Below are positions 17,836 through 26,724 of a stretch of 64,000 nt of DNA, in pieces. The notes below the pieces were generated by a model. The model was not told the DNA's origin. It did no database searches and saw only the letters and a program-made list of their open reading frames with translations. Position numbers and translations under genes: made by a program. Every line of letters starts with the position of its first letter. Within the stretch, counting starts at the first letter, position 1. Origin of the DNA: Nocardioides sp. (lineage in GTDB: Bacteria > Actinomycetota > Actinomycetes > Propionibacteriales > Nocardioidaceae); assembly GCA_002729525.1 (NCBI GenBank), contig PBYI01000054.1:1-64000 (forward strand), in the 5' to 3' direction.

Positions 17836-18524
17836 CCCGTCCCGCCTGGGACGACGTCGTCCTGATGTCGGCCCCCCGGGTCACCGGGGTGCCCGTCGAC
17901 GAGCGCGAGGACGACCCGGCCCCGCTGGTCGACGCCACCGGGTTCCACCCACGCCTGGGCGTCGACGACCGCGAGGACGACGGCTCCGGCGCGCGGCCCC
18001 ACCGCCACCTGCGCCGCCCCGTGCTCGAGCGGCTCGCCGACGCCGCCGACGCGCTGCCGGGTGACCTGCGCCTGGTGCTCGTCGAGGGCTGGCGCCGACC
18101 CTCGCTCCAGCGCACCATCTTCGAGCGGTACCGCGACGAGCTCGGCGCGGCCGACCCCGCGCGCACCGCCGAGGAGCTGCACCACCTCGCCGCGCGGCAC
18201 ATCTCGCCTCCCGAGGTCGCCCCGCACCCCGCCGGCACCGCCGTCGACGTACTCCTGACGACGCCGGAGGGCATCGAGCTCGACGTCGCCTGCCCCATCA
18301 ACGCGACTCCCGAGGAGAGCGGCGGGCGCTGCTACACCGACCACCCCGACGTGGGCGGCGAGGCGCGGCTGCTGCGCGTCGAGCTCGGCCGGGCGCTCGC
18401 CGGCGCCGGCTTCGTCAACTACCCCACCGAGTGGTGGCACTGGTCGTACGGCGACCGCTACTGGGCGCGCGCCACCGGCGCCCCGCACGCCCGCTACGGC
18501 ACCGTCCTCGACCTGCCGGAGTGA
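17832..18524 (+). CDS. D-Ala-D-Ala dipeptidase, VanX-like (M15 family)
   Basis: A 230-residue zinc dipeptidase. Zinc-site motifs are HPAGTAVDVLL (His and Asp ligands) and PTEWWHWSYGDRYW (catalytic Glu and third His ligand). VanX/DdpX enzymes cleave D-Ala-D-Ala in peptidoglycan recycling or glycopeptide resistance. No vanH or vanA homologue lies nearby, so a recycling or housekeeping role is more likely (inference). It is translationally coupled to otsA by a 4-bp overlap, an association I cannot explain functionally. Confidence 0.92.
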   Translation: MTRPAWDDVVLMSAPRVTGVPVDEREDDPAPLVDATGFHPRLGVDDREDDGSGARPHRHLRRPVLERLADAADALPGDLRLVLVEGWRRPSLQRTIFERYRDELGAADPARTAEELHHLAARHISPPEVAPHPAGTAVDVLLTTPEGIELDVACPINATPEESGGRCYTDHPDVGGEARLLRVELGRALAGAGFVNYPTEWWHWSYGDRYWARATGAPHARYGTVLDLPE

Positions 18525-18566
18525 GAGGTCGGTGTGAGAGGTCGGGCGGCCGGGTAGACCCCCGCC

Positions 18567-19484
18567 ATGGCTCCCGAGCACCCCGACCCGACGCGACCGC
18601 ACGGCGGCGACGTACCCCCGCCCGACCCGGGTGCGCCGTCGCCCTGGGGGGCGGCACCGCAGCCGGGGTACGGCGGCCACGACCCGTCCGCACCGACCCA
18701 GCCGCGCGGCGAGGCCTGGCAGGGCTACCCGGCCCCCGCCGGTCCGTCCGGTCCGTCCGGGCCGTCCGGGCCTGGCAAGGGCCTGCTCGTGACGCTCGTC
18801 GGCGTCGCCGCGGTGCTCGTCGTGGCCGTCGGGGTGGGCCTGGTGCTCGTGCTCGGCGGCGGTGACGACGTCGAGCCCGTCGCCGCCGGCGACCCGACCG
18901 TCTCGACGACCGGGTCGGCGACCGGGTCGCCCACCGGCGCGACCACGGTCACGACGCCGCCCGAGCCCACCGACACCACGACGCCCGACGCCACGCCGAC
19001 CGGCGAGGCGGCCCCGCCGCCGTCCGGCGACCGGGTCTTCAGCTACCGCGGCAGCATCTTCGACGACGACTGGAACTTCCGGTACGGCGACGTCGCCCTC
19101 AAGGCGCGCTACGTCGAGGGCTGGGACTACGACGGCTGCGGCGACGTCGAGGTGGACGGCGCGATCACCGACCTCGGCTGCACCGAGGCCTCCGAGATCA
19201 CCTACCGCGCGCTCGACGGCCACGTGGCGCTCACGCACCTGGTGCTGGTCTTCGGCACCGCCGAGCAGGCCGCGCAGGCGGTGCCCGACCTCGTCGCCGG
19301 CACGTTCGAGATCCGCGACGAGTCGAAGGTCAGCGACGAGGGCACCTTCATCGCCGACAACGTGGGCGAGATCGTGGTGCTCACCGCAGAGACGCACGAG
19401 GACCCAGTGACCCAGGAGCAGGCCGACCCCTACCGCGCCTACGCCAACACCGACTTCGTCGCCGCGCTGCGGTTCTCCTCCTGA
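18567..19484 (+). CDS. Proline-rich single-pass membrane protein
   Basis: A 305-residue protein of unknown function. The cytoplasmic N-terminus is Pro/Gly-rich and includes PSGPSGPSGPG, encoded by a 9-bp tandem repeat at 18741-18776. One transmembrane helix lies at about 70-92. A Thr-rich linker leads to an exported domain of about 150 residues beginning RVFSYRGSIFDDDWNF, with two cysteines (GCGDV, LGCTEA) likely in a disulfide. The layout is common for actinobacterial envelope proteins. TAGACC at 18555-18560 lies 6 nt before the ATG and could be a -10 of a leaderless mRNA. Confidence 0.8.
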   Translation: MAPEHPDPTRPHGGDVPPPDPGAPSPWGAAPQPGYGGHDPSAPTQPRGEAWQGYPAPAGPSGPSGPSGPGKGLLVTLVGVAAVLVVAVGVGLVLVLGGGDDVEPVAAGDPTVSTTGSATGSPTGATTVTTPPEPTDTTTPDATPTGEAAPPPSGDRVFSYRGSIFDDDWNFRYGDVALKARYVEGWDYDGCGDVEVDGAITDLGCTEASEITYRALDGHVALTHLVLVFGTAEQAAQAVPDLVAGTFEIRDESKVSDEGTFIADNVGEIVVLTAETHEDPVTQEQADPYRAYANTDFVAALRFSS

Positions 19485-19560
19485 CCCGGCGGGCCCGCGC
19501 GGGCGGAGTACCCCGGGCGATCGCTACCGCCGGGTAGCCGCGCCGGGTTAGGTTGCCCCC

Positions 19561-20754
19561 GTGGACCTGCTCCCCAAGCCCGACCAGGTGGTCGCGGCGG
19601 TCGGCAACGTGGCGCACAAGACGTTCTACGGCGGCCTGGCCGACATGCGACCCATGCCCCGCACCCTCATCGAGGACGGCGAGCTGCGGGAGGTGTACCA
19701 CTACCGGCCCCAGGCCTCCTCGAAGGAGCAGGGCGACCCGGTGCTGCTGGTGACACCGCTGGCCGCCCCCTCGATCTGCTACGACCTGCGTCGCGGATGC
19801 TCCCTCGTCGAGCACCTCGTGCAGCAGGGACGTCCGACGTACCTCGTGGAGTACGGCCAGGTGTCGTTCCGCAACCGCGCGCTCGGCATGGAGCACTGGA
19901 TCGAGGAGGTCGTCCCGACCGCGATCCGTGAGGTCTCCGAGCACGCCGGAGGGCGCCCCGTGCACGTCGTGGGCTGGTCGCTCGGCGGCATCTTCTCGAT
20001 GCTCGCCGCCGCGGCCGACTCCGACCTGCCGATCGGCTCGCTCACCGTCGTCGGCTCGCCGGTCGACGTCAGCCTCGTGCCGCTCGTCGCGCCGCTGCGC
20101 CCCCTGCTGAGCCTCGGCAACGGTCGCGGGCTGATCACCCGCGGCTACCGCGCGATCGGTGGCGCACCGCAGCCGCTGGTGCGCTGGGCGTTCCAGCTGT
20201 CGTCGTTCCAGAAGCTCGTCACCAAGCCGCTGGCCGTCGCCTCCCACCTCGACGACGCGGAGTTCCTCGCCCAGCTCGAGGCGGTCGACCGCTTCACCGC
20301 GAGCATGTACGCCTACCCCGGCCGGACCTTCGGCCAGCTCTACCACCGATTCGTCAAGCGCAACGGGCTCGTCGACGGCAGCTTCGACGTCCGCGACCGC
20401 ACCGTCAGCCTCGCCGACATCGAGGTGCCGGTGCTCGTCTTCGGCGGCGCCAACGACGGGATCGCGCCGGTGCCGGCGGTCAAGGCCGTCGTGCCGCTGC
20501 TGTCCGGCTCGCGCGAGGTGCGGTTCGAGGTCGTCCCCGGCGGCCACCTCGGCATGCTCACCGGTCGCGCGGCGCGCACCGCCACCTGGCCGGTCATCGA
20601 CGAGTGGGTCGCCCGCTGGGCCACCGACACGGTGGCCGAGGAGCTCGCGTCCGGCCGGGCCGACACCGGCGTCGGGACGGACACCACCAGCCCCATCGGC
20701 ACCAACCGCAAGCGGCGGCACTCCTCCTCGTCCTCGCGGGCACTCGCGCGCTGA
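19561..20754 (+). CDS. Alpha/beta hydrolase, PHA-synthase-like
   Basis: A 397-residue alpha/beta hydrolase resembling the PhaC/poly-hydroxyalkanoate synthetase clan. Cues are PVLLVTPLAAPSICYDLRRG, YLVEYGQVSFRNRALGMEHW and the nucleophile elbow HVVGWSLGGIFSML. The elbow has Ser where true PHA synthases have Cys (GxCxGG), so this is more likely an esterase or lipase. The catalytic Asp is probably in VFGGANDGIAP and the His in VPGGHLGML. TAGGTT (19549-19554) lies 6 nt before GTG 19561, suggesting a leaderless start. The C-terminal 50 residues are low-complexity Ser/Arg. Confidence 0.88.
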   Translation: MDLLPKPDQVVAAVGNVAHKTFYGGLADMRPMPRTLIEDGELREVYHYRPQASSKEQGDPVLLVTPLAAPSICYDLRRGCSLVEHLVQQGRPTYLVEYGQVSFRNRALGMEHWIEEVVPTAIREVSEHAGGRPVHVVGWSLGGIFSMLAAAADSDLPIGSLTVVGSPVDVSLVPLVAPLRPLLSLGNGRGLITRGYRAIGGAPQPLVRWAFQLSSFQKLVTKPLAVASHLDDAEFLAQLEAVDRFTASMYAYPGRTFGQLYHRFVKRNGLVDGSFDVRDRTVSLADIEVPVLVFGGANDGIAPVPAVKAVVPLLSGSREVRFEVVPGGHLGMLTGRAARTATWPVIDEWVARWATDTVAEELASGRADTGVGTDTTSPIGTNRKRRHSSSSSRALAR

Positions 20755-20923
20755 GGTCGCTGCGCCCGAATAACGGGGCAGCCGCCCGTCGCCGTTGCTA
20801 GTCACAACGGACCATGCCGGACCACCTCGTCGCACCTCCCCTCCCTCGGGGTGGTGTCACTAGCCTCGACGGGCAGCGGCGGGCACCCGGTCCGACCGCG
20901 GTCAGGGGACGGGGCACGGGACG

Positions 20924-22339
20924 ATGGAGCAGAGCGGGACGGCGCGACTGCGCCTCATGGGACCCGCCGACGCCGAGCAGCAGCCCGACGTCGATCCCGA
21001 CCTGACCACCGTCGCCGGGATCGCGCCCGAGGACGGTCGGCTGGCCCACCCCGCCACGCACCCCGACGGCGGGCGCGCCCGCAGCCGCAGCGAGGCCGAG
21101 AACGAGGTCGTCGGCTTCGTCTGCGACCTGCTCGCCGCGCCCGAGACCGCCGTCGGCGGCGTCGAGCAGGGCGTCCAGGCCGCCGCCACCACCGTGCTGC
21201 GCGGCGCCCGCGACGCCCGCCCGACCGTACGCCGCCCCACCGTCGTGCTGCCGGCCTCGGCGCACCCGGCGTGGTTCGAGGCGGCTGCGGCTGTCGGCGT
21301 CACCCCGCTCGTCGTCGCCGTCGACCTCGACGGGCGGGTGCCGGTCGGCGGGCTCACCGCCGCGATCACCCCCGACACCGTGCTGCTGCTGGTCTCCGCC
21401 CCGTCGTGGGCCACCGGCGCCATCGACCCCGTGCCGTGGGCCGCCGCGGCGGCCGCGGTGCGCGACGTACCGCTCCACGTCGACGCGAGCAGCGGCGGCT
21501 GGACGATGGCGTACGGCGAGCGCCTCGGCCGGCTGCGCCATCCCTGGGACTTCTCCGTGCCGGGCGTCTCGTCGGTGACCGTCGAGCTCGGTCCGGACGA
21601 CGGCTCGGCCGACGGGCTGGTCGCGGTCCTGCACCGCACCCCCGACGTACGACGCGACCTGATGCCGGACGCCGCCGGCCAGGGGCCGCAGGAGTCGGCG
21701 CGGGCCTGGGAGCCGGCGGGCGTCGCGCTCGCTGACGCCGCCGAGACCTGCCGCGAGGTCGGCCACGACACCTTCGCCCGACTCGCCGCCGACGCGCTCG
21801 ACGCCGTCCGCGACCTCTGCCTGGCCGTCGCCGACGTGCCCGGTGTGTCGGTCGCCGCGTCGCCCGACGCGACCACGCTGGTGCTGCGCGCCGGCGCGGC
21901 GGCCGACCCGTTCACGCTCGCCGACACCCTGCACGAGCAGGGCTGGTCGGCCCAGCCGGTGCTCGGCGTCGGCCACACCCCGCTGCTGCGACTCCCGGTC
22001 ACCCCGGCCATGGCCGACCACGTCGACGACGTGGTCGAGGCGATCGCCTCCGCGTCCTCGGCCGCCCAGCGCCGCGGCCGCGCGCAGGTCGACCCGACCC
22101 TCGACCGGCTGCTCGCCGAGCTCGACCCCGACCAGCCGAGCGTCTACTCCACCCAGCTGCTCCTCGGTGCCGCCGCGGCCCTCGACGAGCACCCCGGCAG
22201 CGGCGCCCGCCGCTCCGCGGTCAACCTGCTCCTCCACGCCGCCGACGGCACCTCCCGCGACGCGCTGCTGCGCGCCTACCGCGAGGCCGGTCGCCGTCCG
22301 CTGCGGCGCGGCACGCCGCGGCTCACCGAGCAGGAGTAG
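20924..22339 (+). CDS. PLP-lyase/decarboxylase-like protein lacking the PLP lysine
   Basis: A 471-residue protein resembling sphingosine-1-phosphate lyase and group II decarboxylases. VGFVCDLLAAPE and TVVLPASAHPAWFEAAAAVG correspond to the cofactor-domain entry, and LHVDASSGGWTMAY supplies the Asp that contacts the pyridine N. PWDFSVPGVSSVTVE aligns with the region before the cofactor lysine. The family motif ADxHK, which carries that lysine, is replaced here by VELGPDDGSADG, so no Schiff-base lysine is present. It probably does not bind PLP covalently. The role is unknown. It is monocistronic and convergent with the sugar kinase gene. Confidence 0.8.
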   Translation: MEQSGTARLRLMGPADAEQQPDVDPDLTTVAGIAPEDGRLAHPATHPDGGRARSRSEAENEVVGFVCDLLAAPETAVGGVEQGVQAAATTVLRGARDARPTVRRPTVVLPASAHPAWFEAAAAVGVTPLVVAVDLDGRVPVGGLTAAITPDTVLLLVSAPSWATGAIDPVPWAAAAAAVRDVPLHVDASSGGWTMAYGERLGRLRHPWDFSVPGVSSVTVELGPDDGSADGLVAVLHRTPDVRRDLMPDAAGQGPQESARAWEPAGVALADAAETCREVGHDTFARLAADALDAVRDLCLAVADVPGVSVAASPDATTLVLRAGAAADPFTLADTLHEQGWSAQPVLGVGHTPLLRLPVTPAMADHVDDVVEAIASASSAAQRRGRAQVDPTLDRLLAELDPDQPSVYSTQLLLGAAAALDEHPGSGARRSAVNLLLHAADGTSRDALLRAYREAGRRPLRRGTPRLTEQE

Positions 22340-22380
22340 CCAGGACCCTCACCGGGTCGGGGCTGATCGGGCGGGGCGGG

Positions 22381-23340
22381 TCAGGCGAGCGCGAGCACCG
22401 ACTCCAGCGAGTACTCCCCGGCGTCCGTCCCGAGCCCCTGGGCGACCTGGGCGGCGACGACGCAGCCGAGCCGCGCGGCCTCGGCCGGCGTACGACCCAG
22501 GCCGATGCCGCGCAGGTAGCCGGCGCTGAAGGCGTCGCCGCACCCGGTCGTGTCGACGAGCCGGTCGCCCAGGTCGAGCGCCGACACCTCGACCGGCCGG
22601 TCGGGAGCGTCGGCGGTGACCACGAGGGCGCCCTTCGCTCCCTGGGTGACCGCGACGCAGCCGGCGCCGGCCGCGAGCAGGGCACGGGCCCCGTCGGCGA
22701 GGTCGGCGCAGCCGGTGAAGCCACGCACCTGCTCGTCGTTGGGGAGCAGGTGGTCGGTGTGCGGGAGCGCGTCGACGACCCACGCCAGCAGGTCGGGGTC
22801 GCCGGGGGCGAGGACGTCGACCGACGTGGTCACGCCGCGCGAGCGGGCGGCCGCGAGCAGGTCGCCGGCGACCGGGCCACCGAGGAACTCCGGCCCGCCG
22901 AGGTGCAGCACGTCGGGCAGCGCGCCGTCGAGGTCCCACAGCGCGGCGGCGTCGAGCCCGCCGAGCAGGTCGGGGGTGAGCGCGCCGTTGGCGCCGATGC
23001 AGTGCCAGGCCGGTCGCTCGCCGGTCGGGCGGACCGGGATGACCGACGCCGACGTCTGCTGGTCGGCGACCCGCACCAGGCCCGAGGTGTCGACACCCTC
23101 GCGACCGAGCAGCGCGACGAGGGTGTCGCCGGCGGCGTCGGCACCGATCGCGCCGAGCGAGCGCACGCTCGCCCCGAGTCGGGCGAGCACGACCGCGGTG
23201 CCCCCGGCCGTGCCGGCGGGCGACATCCGGATGGTCTCGACGAGCTGGCCGTCGTTGCGCTCGGGGATCGACTCGATGCCGATCACGTGGGTGTCGAGGA
23301 CGTGGACGCCGACGCTGGCGACCCGTAGCGGGGTGGTCAT
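22381..23340 (-). CDS. PfkB-family carbohydrate kinase
   Basis: A 319-residue ribokinase-like kinase. Signature 1 is represented by SPAGTAGGTAVVLARLGASV. The C-terminal signature VDTTGCGDAFSAGYLRG contains the catalytic Asp and anion hole. The N-terminal VHVLDTHVIGIESIP and ERNDGQLVETI are typical of sugar kinases of unknown specificity. Its ATG overlaps the stop of the upstream TetR gene (ATGA), so both are expressed from one promoter and the regulator probably responds to this pathway. The substrate is not determinable here. Confidence 0.92.
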   Translation of the reverse strand: MTTPLRVASVGVHVLDTHVIGIESIPERNDGQLVETIRMSPAGTAGGTAVVLARLGASVRSLGAIGADAAGDTLVALLGREGVDTSGLVRVADQQTSASVIPVRPTGERPAWHCIGANGALTPDLLGGLDAAALWDLDGALPDVLHLGGPEFLGGPVAGDLLAAARSRGVTTSVDVLAPGDPDLLAWVVDALPHTDHLLPNDEQVRGFTGCADLADGARALLAAGAGCVAVTQGAKGALVVTADAPDRPVEVSALDLGDRLVDTTGCGDAFSAGYLRGIGLGRTPAEAARLGCVVAAQVAQGLGTDAGEYSLESVLALA

Positions 23341-24035
23341 GAGGGGGCGGGCTCCTGGTCGGGTGTGGAGGTGGCGGCGTACCGCTCGAGGTAGGCGGTC
23401 ATCAGGTGCACGCCCTCGGCGATGGTCTCGGCGTCGCCGGCGAGGTCGTCCTCGTAGGCGAGCTGGACGACGCGGTCGCCGACCTCGACGGCGAGCTCGG
23501 CGACGCGCAGCGAGAGGTCGGGACCGGCCAGGCCGGCGTCGATCGCGACGTCGCGCAGGGAGGCGGCGATCCGCCGGTTGTGCTCGCGCGCGGAGGCCGC
23601 GAGCCGCGGGTTGACCCGTCCGCGCAGGTAGATGGCGACGAAGGCCGGGCGCCGCTCGTAGACGGTGGTGAAGGCCCGCACGGAGGTCTCGACGAGCACC
23701 CCGACCGTGAGGTCGGCGGCCGGCACGGCCGCCAGGTCGGCGGCCGTCTGCTCGTCCATCTCGGCCATGTGCCGCTCGGCCAGCGCGAGGAGCACGGCCT
23801 CCTTGTCGGCGAAGTACTGGTAGAGCGACCCGACCGGCACGCCGCTCTCCCGCGCGATGCCGCTGGTGGTCACCTGCTCGACACCCTCAGCGACGACGAG
23901 GCGCTCGGCGGCGTCCAGGACGGCCTCCACCCGGCGGCGGCTGCGCTCCTGGACGGGTTCGCGGCGTGACCTCGGCGCGGGTCCGGGCGTTGACCGGACG
24001 TCGGATGTGTCCCACGCGACGTTGCCGGCCGACAT
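23337..24035 (-). CDS. TetR family transcriptional regulator
   Basis: A 232-residue regulator. The N-terminal helix-turn-helix is RVEAVLDAAERLVVAEG followed by TTSGIARESGVPVGSLYQYF. The C-terminal ligand domain is all-helical. I chose ATG 24035 because TACAGT ends exactly 7 nt before it with no Shine-Dalgarno, the spacing of a leaderless transcript, and because a palindromic operator overlaps that -10. The gene is divergent from the amine oxidase at 24100 and upstream of and overlapping the PfkB kinase. It likely represses itself and possibly the oxidase. Confidence 0.92.
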   Translation of the reverse strand: MSAGNVAWDTSDVRSTPGPAPRSRREPVQERSRRRVEAVLDAAERLVVAEGVEQVTTSGIARESGVPVGSLYQYFADKEAVLLALAERHMAEMDEQTAADLAAVPAADLTVGVLVETSVRAFTTVYERRPAFVAIYLRGRVNPRLAASAREHNRRIAASLRDVAIDAGLAGPDLSLRVAELAVEVGDRVVQLAYEDDLAGDAETIAEGVHLMTAYLERYAATSTPDQEPAPS

Positions 24036-24041
24036 GCTCAC

Positions 24042-24053
24042 TACTGTACGGTA
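24042..24053. promoter_or_regulatory. Candidate TetR operator overlapping the regulator's -10
   Basis: TACTGTACGGTA is a palindrome with a single mismatched symmetric pair (positions 4/9) in 12 bp. It contains the minus-strand -10 TACAGT (24048-24043) of the TetR gene. It is centred in the 64-bp divergent gap between the TetR and amine oxidase genes, so binding could control both. Confidence 0.55.
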
Positions 24054-24099
24054 ACCCGAAACTGATTCAGGTTCAGGTTCCCACACCACGGAGACCCCC

Positions 24100-25656
24100 A
24101 TGCCCGACGCAGCACCGCTCCCCGCGTACACCCGCCCGCGCACGTCGAACCTGGCCGCGAACCTGGCACTGCCGCCGGTTGGCCGACGGACCCTCCTGGG
24201 CGCCACCGCCCTGGGCGCCCTCACCGCTGCCGAGCTGGCCGAGATCGCCGGGGCCGACGCCCTCGGGCTCAAGGGCTCGCTGCCGCGGTCGGTCGACGTC
24301 GTCGTGGTCGGCGCCGGCATCGCCGGCCTCACCGCCGCCCGCAAGATCGCCGCCCGGGGCCGCTCGGTCCTGGTGCTCGAGGCGCGCAACCGGGTGGGCG
24401 GCCGCGTGCTCAACCACGAGCTGCACAGCGCCGACGAGGTCATCGAGGCCGGCGGCGCGTTCATCGGCCCGACCCAGGACCACATCGCCCAGCTCGCCCG
24501 CGCGATGAAGGTGCGCACGTTCCTGGAGTACAACGAGGGCCAGTCGACGTACGTCTCCTCGACCCTGGGCCGCCTCACCTACTCCGGCACCGTCCCGCCG
24601 GACCCCACCATCCTCCCGGACGCTGCGCTCCTGCTCGGCCTCATCGACCAGTACGCCGCCGAGATCAACGTCGCCGCCCCGTGGTCGCACCCGCGCGCCG
24701 CGGAGTGGGACCGGATGACGCTGGCCGACTTCATCCAGCAGACGGCCGTGCTCAACCCCTCGGGCGTCTCCAACCTCATCGAGTGCTGGAGCCAGCCCGG
24801 CTTCGGCGCCGACCCGCGCGAGCTCTCCTTCCTCTACACGCTCTGGTACGTCGCGTGCTCGGGCAACGAGAAGAACGTCGGCACCTTCTCCCGCAACTCC
24901 GACACGGCGGGCGGCGCCCAGGAGCGTCGCTTCGTCGGCGGCTCGCAGCTCATCCCGATCCGGATGGCCACGAAGCTCGGCGACGCGGTCGCCCTGCGCG
25001 CGCCGGTCAGCCGGATCGTGCAGAAGAACGGCGGCGTCGTCGTCCACTCGCGCCGCGGCGTCGTCCGGGCGAAGCAGGTCGTGGTCGCGGTGCCGCCACC
25101 GATGGTGCTCGACATCGACTTCTCCCCGCACCTGCACCCGCGCCGCACCCAGCTCATGCGCCACCTCGACATGGGCAAGCTGATGAAGTGCGACGCGGTC
25201 TACGAGCGGCCTTTCTGGCGCGACGACGACCTCAACGGGTTCGGCATCAACGACTCCGGCGCCGCCCGCGCGGTGTTCGACAACAGCCCGCCCGACGGCA
25301 CGCCCGGCGTCCTGCTGGCCTTCATGGGCGGTGGCGCCTGGCGCGAGTACGGCCGCCTCCCGCTCGGCGAGCGTCGCCGGGCCGTCCTCCAGGGGTTCGC
25401 GGCGATGTTCGGCGAGCAGGCGCTGCACCCGGTCGAGTACACCGAGCAGGACTGGACCAAAGAACGCTGGAGCGGCGGTGGCCCGACCGCCATCCACGGC
25501 CTCGGCACGCTCACCCGCTTCGGGCCGGCGATCCGGCGCCCGCACGGCCGCGTGCACTGGGCCGGCACCGAGACGGCGACGTACTGGACCGGCTACATGG
25601 ACGGTGCGGTCCGCTCGGGCAAGCGGGCCGCCGTCGAGGTCCTGGAGAAGCTGTGA
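24100..25656 (+). CDS. Flavin monoamine oxidase, probably Tat-exported
   Basis: A 518-residue FAD-dependent amine oxidase. The N-terminus carries a twin-arginine-like signal (PPVGRRTLLGATALGALTAA, residues 26-45). The FAD dinucleotide motif is VVVVGAGIAGLTAARKIAARG, then LVLEARNRVGGRV, and the C-terminal FAD contact is HWAGTETATYWTGYMDGA. The family includes putrescine and monoamine oxidases releasing aldehyde, ammonia and H2O2; the substrate is unknown. CGGAG lies 7 nt upstream of the ATG. The stop overlaps the GTG of the propeller gene by 4 bp. Divergence from a TetR regulator suggests induction by substrate. Confidence 0.92.
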   Translation: MPDAAPLPAYTRPRTSNLAANLALPPVGRRTLLGATALGALTAAELAEIAGADALGLKGSLPRSVDVVVVGAGIAGLTAARKIAARGRSVLVLEARNRVGGRVLNHELHSADEVIEAGGAFIGPTQDHIAQLARAMKVRTFLEYNEGQSTYVSSTLGRLTYSGTVPPDPTILPDAALLLGLIDQYAAEINVAAPWSHPRAAEWDRMTLADFIQQTAVLNPSGVSNLIECWSQPGFGADPRELSFLYTLWYVACSGNEKNVGTFSRNSDTAGGAQERRFVGGSQLIPIRMATKLGDAVALRAPVSRIVQKNGGVVVHSRRGVVRAKQVVVAVPPPMVLDIDFSPHLHPRRTQLMRHLDMGKLMKCDAVYERPFWRDDDLNGFGINDSGAARAVFDNSPPDGTPGVLLAFMGGGAWREYGRLPLGERRRAVLQGFAAMFGEQALHPVEYTEQDWTKERWSGGGPTAIHGLGTLTRFGPAIRRPHGRVHWAGTETATYWTGYMDGAVRSGKRAAVEVLEKL

Positions 25657-26699
25657 CCGCGCGCCGGCTCGCGTCCCTGCTGGGGCTGCCGCTCGCACTG
25701 CTGCTGGCCGTCGGGCTGCTCTCGCCGACCCCGGCGACCGCGGCGATGGAGAAGGGGGACGTTCGGCTCTTCGCCCGCGTACCGTCGCCCGGCTACCCGG
25801 CGTACGTGCACGTCCACACCAACAAGCGGGTGTACGTCGGCACCTACATCGCCGGCGACTCCCAGCCGTCACGGGTCTTCGAGTACTCCCGCCGCGGGCA
25901 GCTGCTGCGCTCGTGGGAGGTGCCCGGCCAGCGTCTCGGCGCCGACCACGGCGTCCAGGTGGCGCACGGCACCGCCGACGGCAAGCTGGTGCTCCTGGAG
26001 ACGTCGCGGCGCCGGGTGATGACCCTCGACGTCACCACCGGCCGGTTCCGCACCGTCGCGACGCTGCCCGAGGGGGCGGTGCCCAACTACGCGACCTGGA
26101 TCCCGGGCGCACGCCTCATCGTCACCGACTACGCCCAGGGCGTGCTGTGGAAGGTCTCGCGCACCGGCACGGTCCGCCGCTGGTACGCCTCGCGCGCCCT
26201 CGACGGCGTCGTCGGCTTCGGCACCACCGGCATCGCCTACCGACCGGGGCAGCGCGACCTGCTCATCACCCAGCAGACCGTCTCCGACGGCTCCGCGGCC
26301 CCGACCAACGGCGCGCTCTACTCGCTGGCGCTGCGCCGCGGGAAGCCCGGCGCGATCCGCACCCTGTGGACGTCCGCGCCGACCGACCTGCCGGACGGCT
26401 TCGGGATCGGCCGGTCCGGGAGGATCTACGTCGCCAACGCCGGCCTCACCGCCCAGCTCGTGGTGCTGTCGGCGAAGGGCCGCGAGATCGAGCGCTTCCC
26501 CGAGGAGCCGTTCACCGGAGAGAACGGCACGCCCGTGCCGTTCGACACCCCGTGCAGCGCGACCTTCCTGGGCGACACCGTCATGGTCGCCAACCAGTCG
26601 GCCCTGGCCGGCGACGCCTCGCACCAGGCGGTCCTGCGAGTGGGAGTCGGCGAGCGCGGCCGGGAGCGGTTCCTGCCGAGGCGGGCGATCTTCTCCTGA
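25653..26699 (+). CDS. Secreted beta-propeller protein (SMP-30/NHL-like)
   Basis: A 348-residue exported protein. Residues 1-29 form a signal peptide (RRLASLLGLPLALLLAVGLL, ending TPATAA). The rest is built of repeated strand units such as RVFEYSRRGQLLRSW, RVMTLDVTTGRFRTVATL and GVLWKVSRTGTVRRWY, typical of a six-bladed propeller of the SMP-30 type. No active-site assignment is possible. The GTG start overlaps the amine oxidase stop (GTGA). Two exported proteins are therefore made together, and the propeller may bind or process the oxidase's substrate or product (inference). Confidence 0.85.
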   Translation: MTARRLASLLGLPLALLLAVGLLSPTPATAAMEKGDVRLFARVPSPGYPAYVHVHTNKRVYVGTYIAGDSQPSRVFEYSRRGQLLRSWEVPGQRLGADHGVQVAHGTADGKLVLLETSRRRVMTLDVTTGRFRTVATLPEGAVPNYATWIPGARLIVTDYAQGVLWKVSRTGTVRRWYASRALDGVVGFGTTGIAYRPGQRDLLITQQTVSDGSAAPTNGALYSLALRRGKPGAIRTLWTSAPTDLPDGFGIGRSGRIYVANAGLTAQLVVLSAKGREIERFPEEPFTGENGTPVPFDTPCSATFLGDTVMVANQSALAGDASHQAVLRVGVGERGRERFLPRRAIFS

Positions 26700-26724
26700 C
26701 CGACGGCCGCTAGGGTCCGTGGCC

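Noticed and set aside
17832..18524. Vancomycin-resistance vanX
   Set aside because: No vanA, vanH or vanRS partners; coupling to otsA points to a housekeeping dipeptidase.
19561..20754. True PHA synthase
   Set aside because: The nucleophile elbow is GWSLGG with Ser, not the Cys of PHA synthases, and no phaB, phaP or phaR gene is near.
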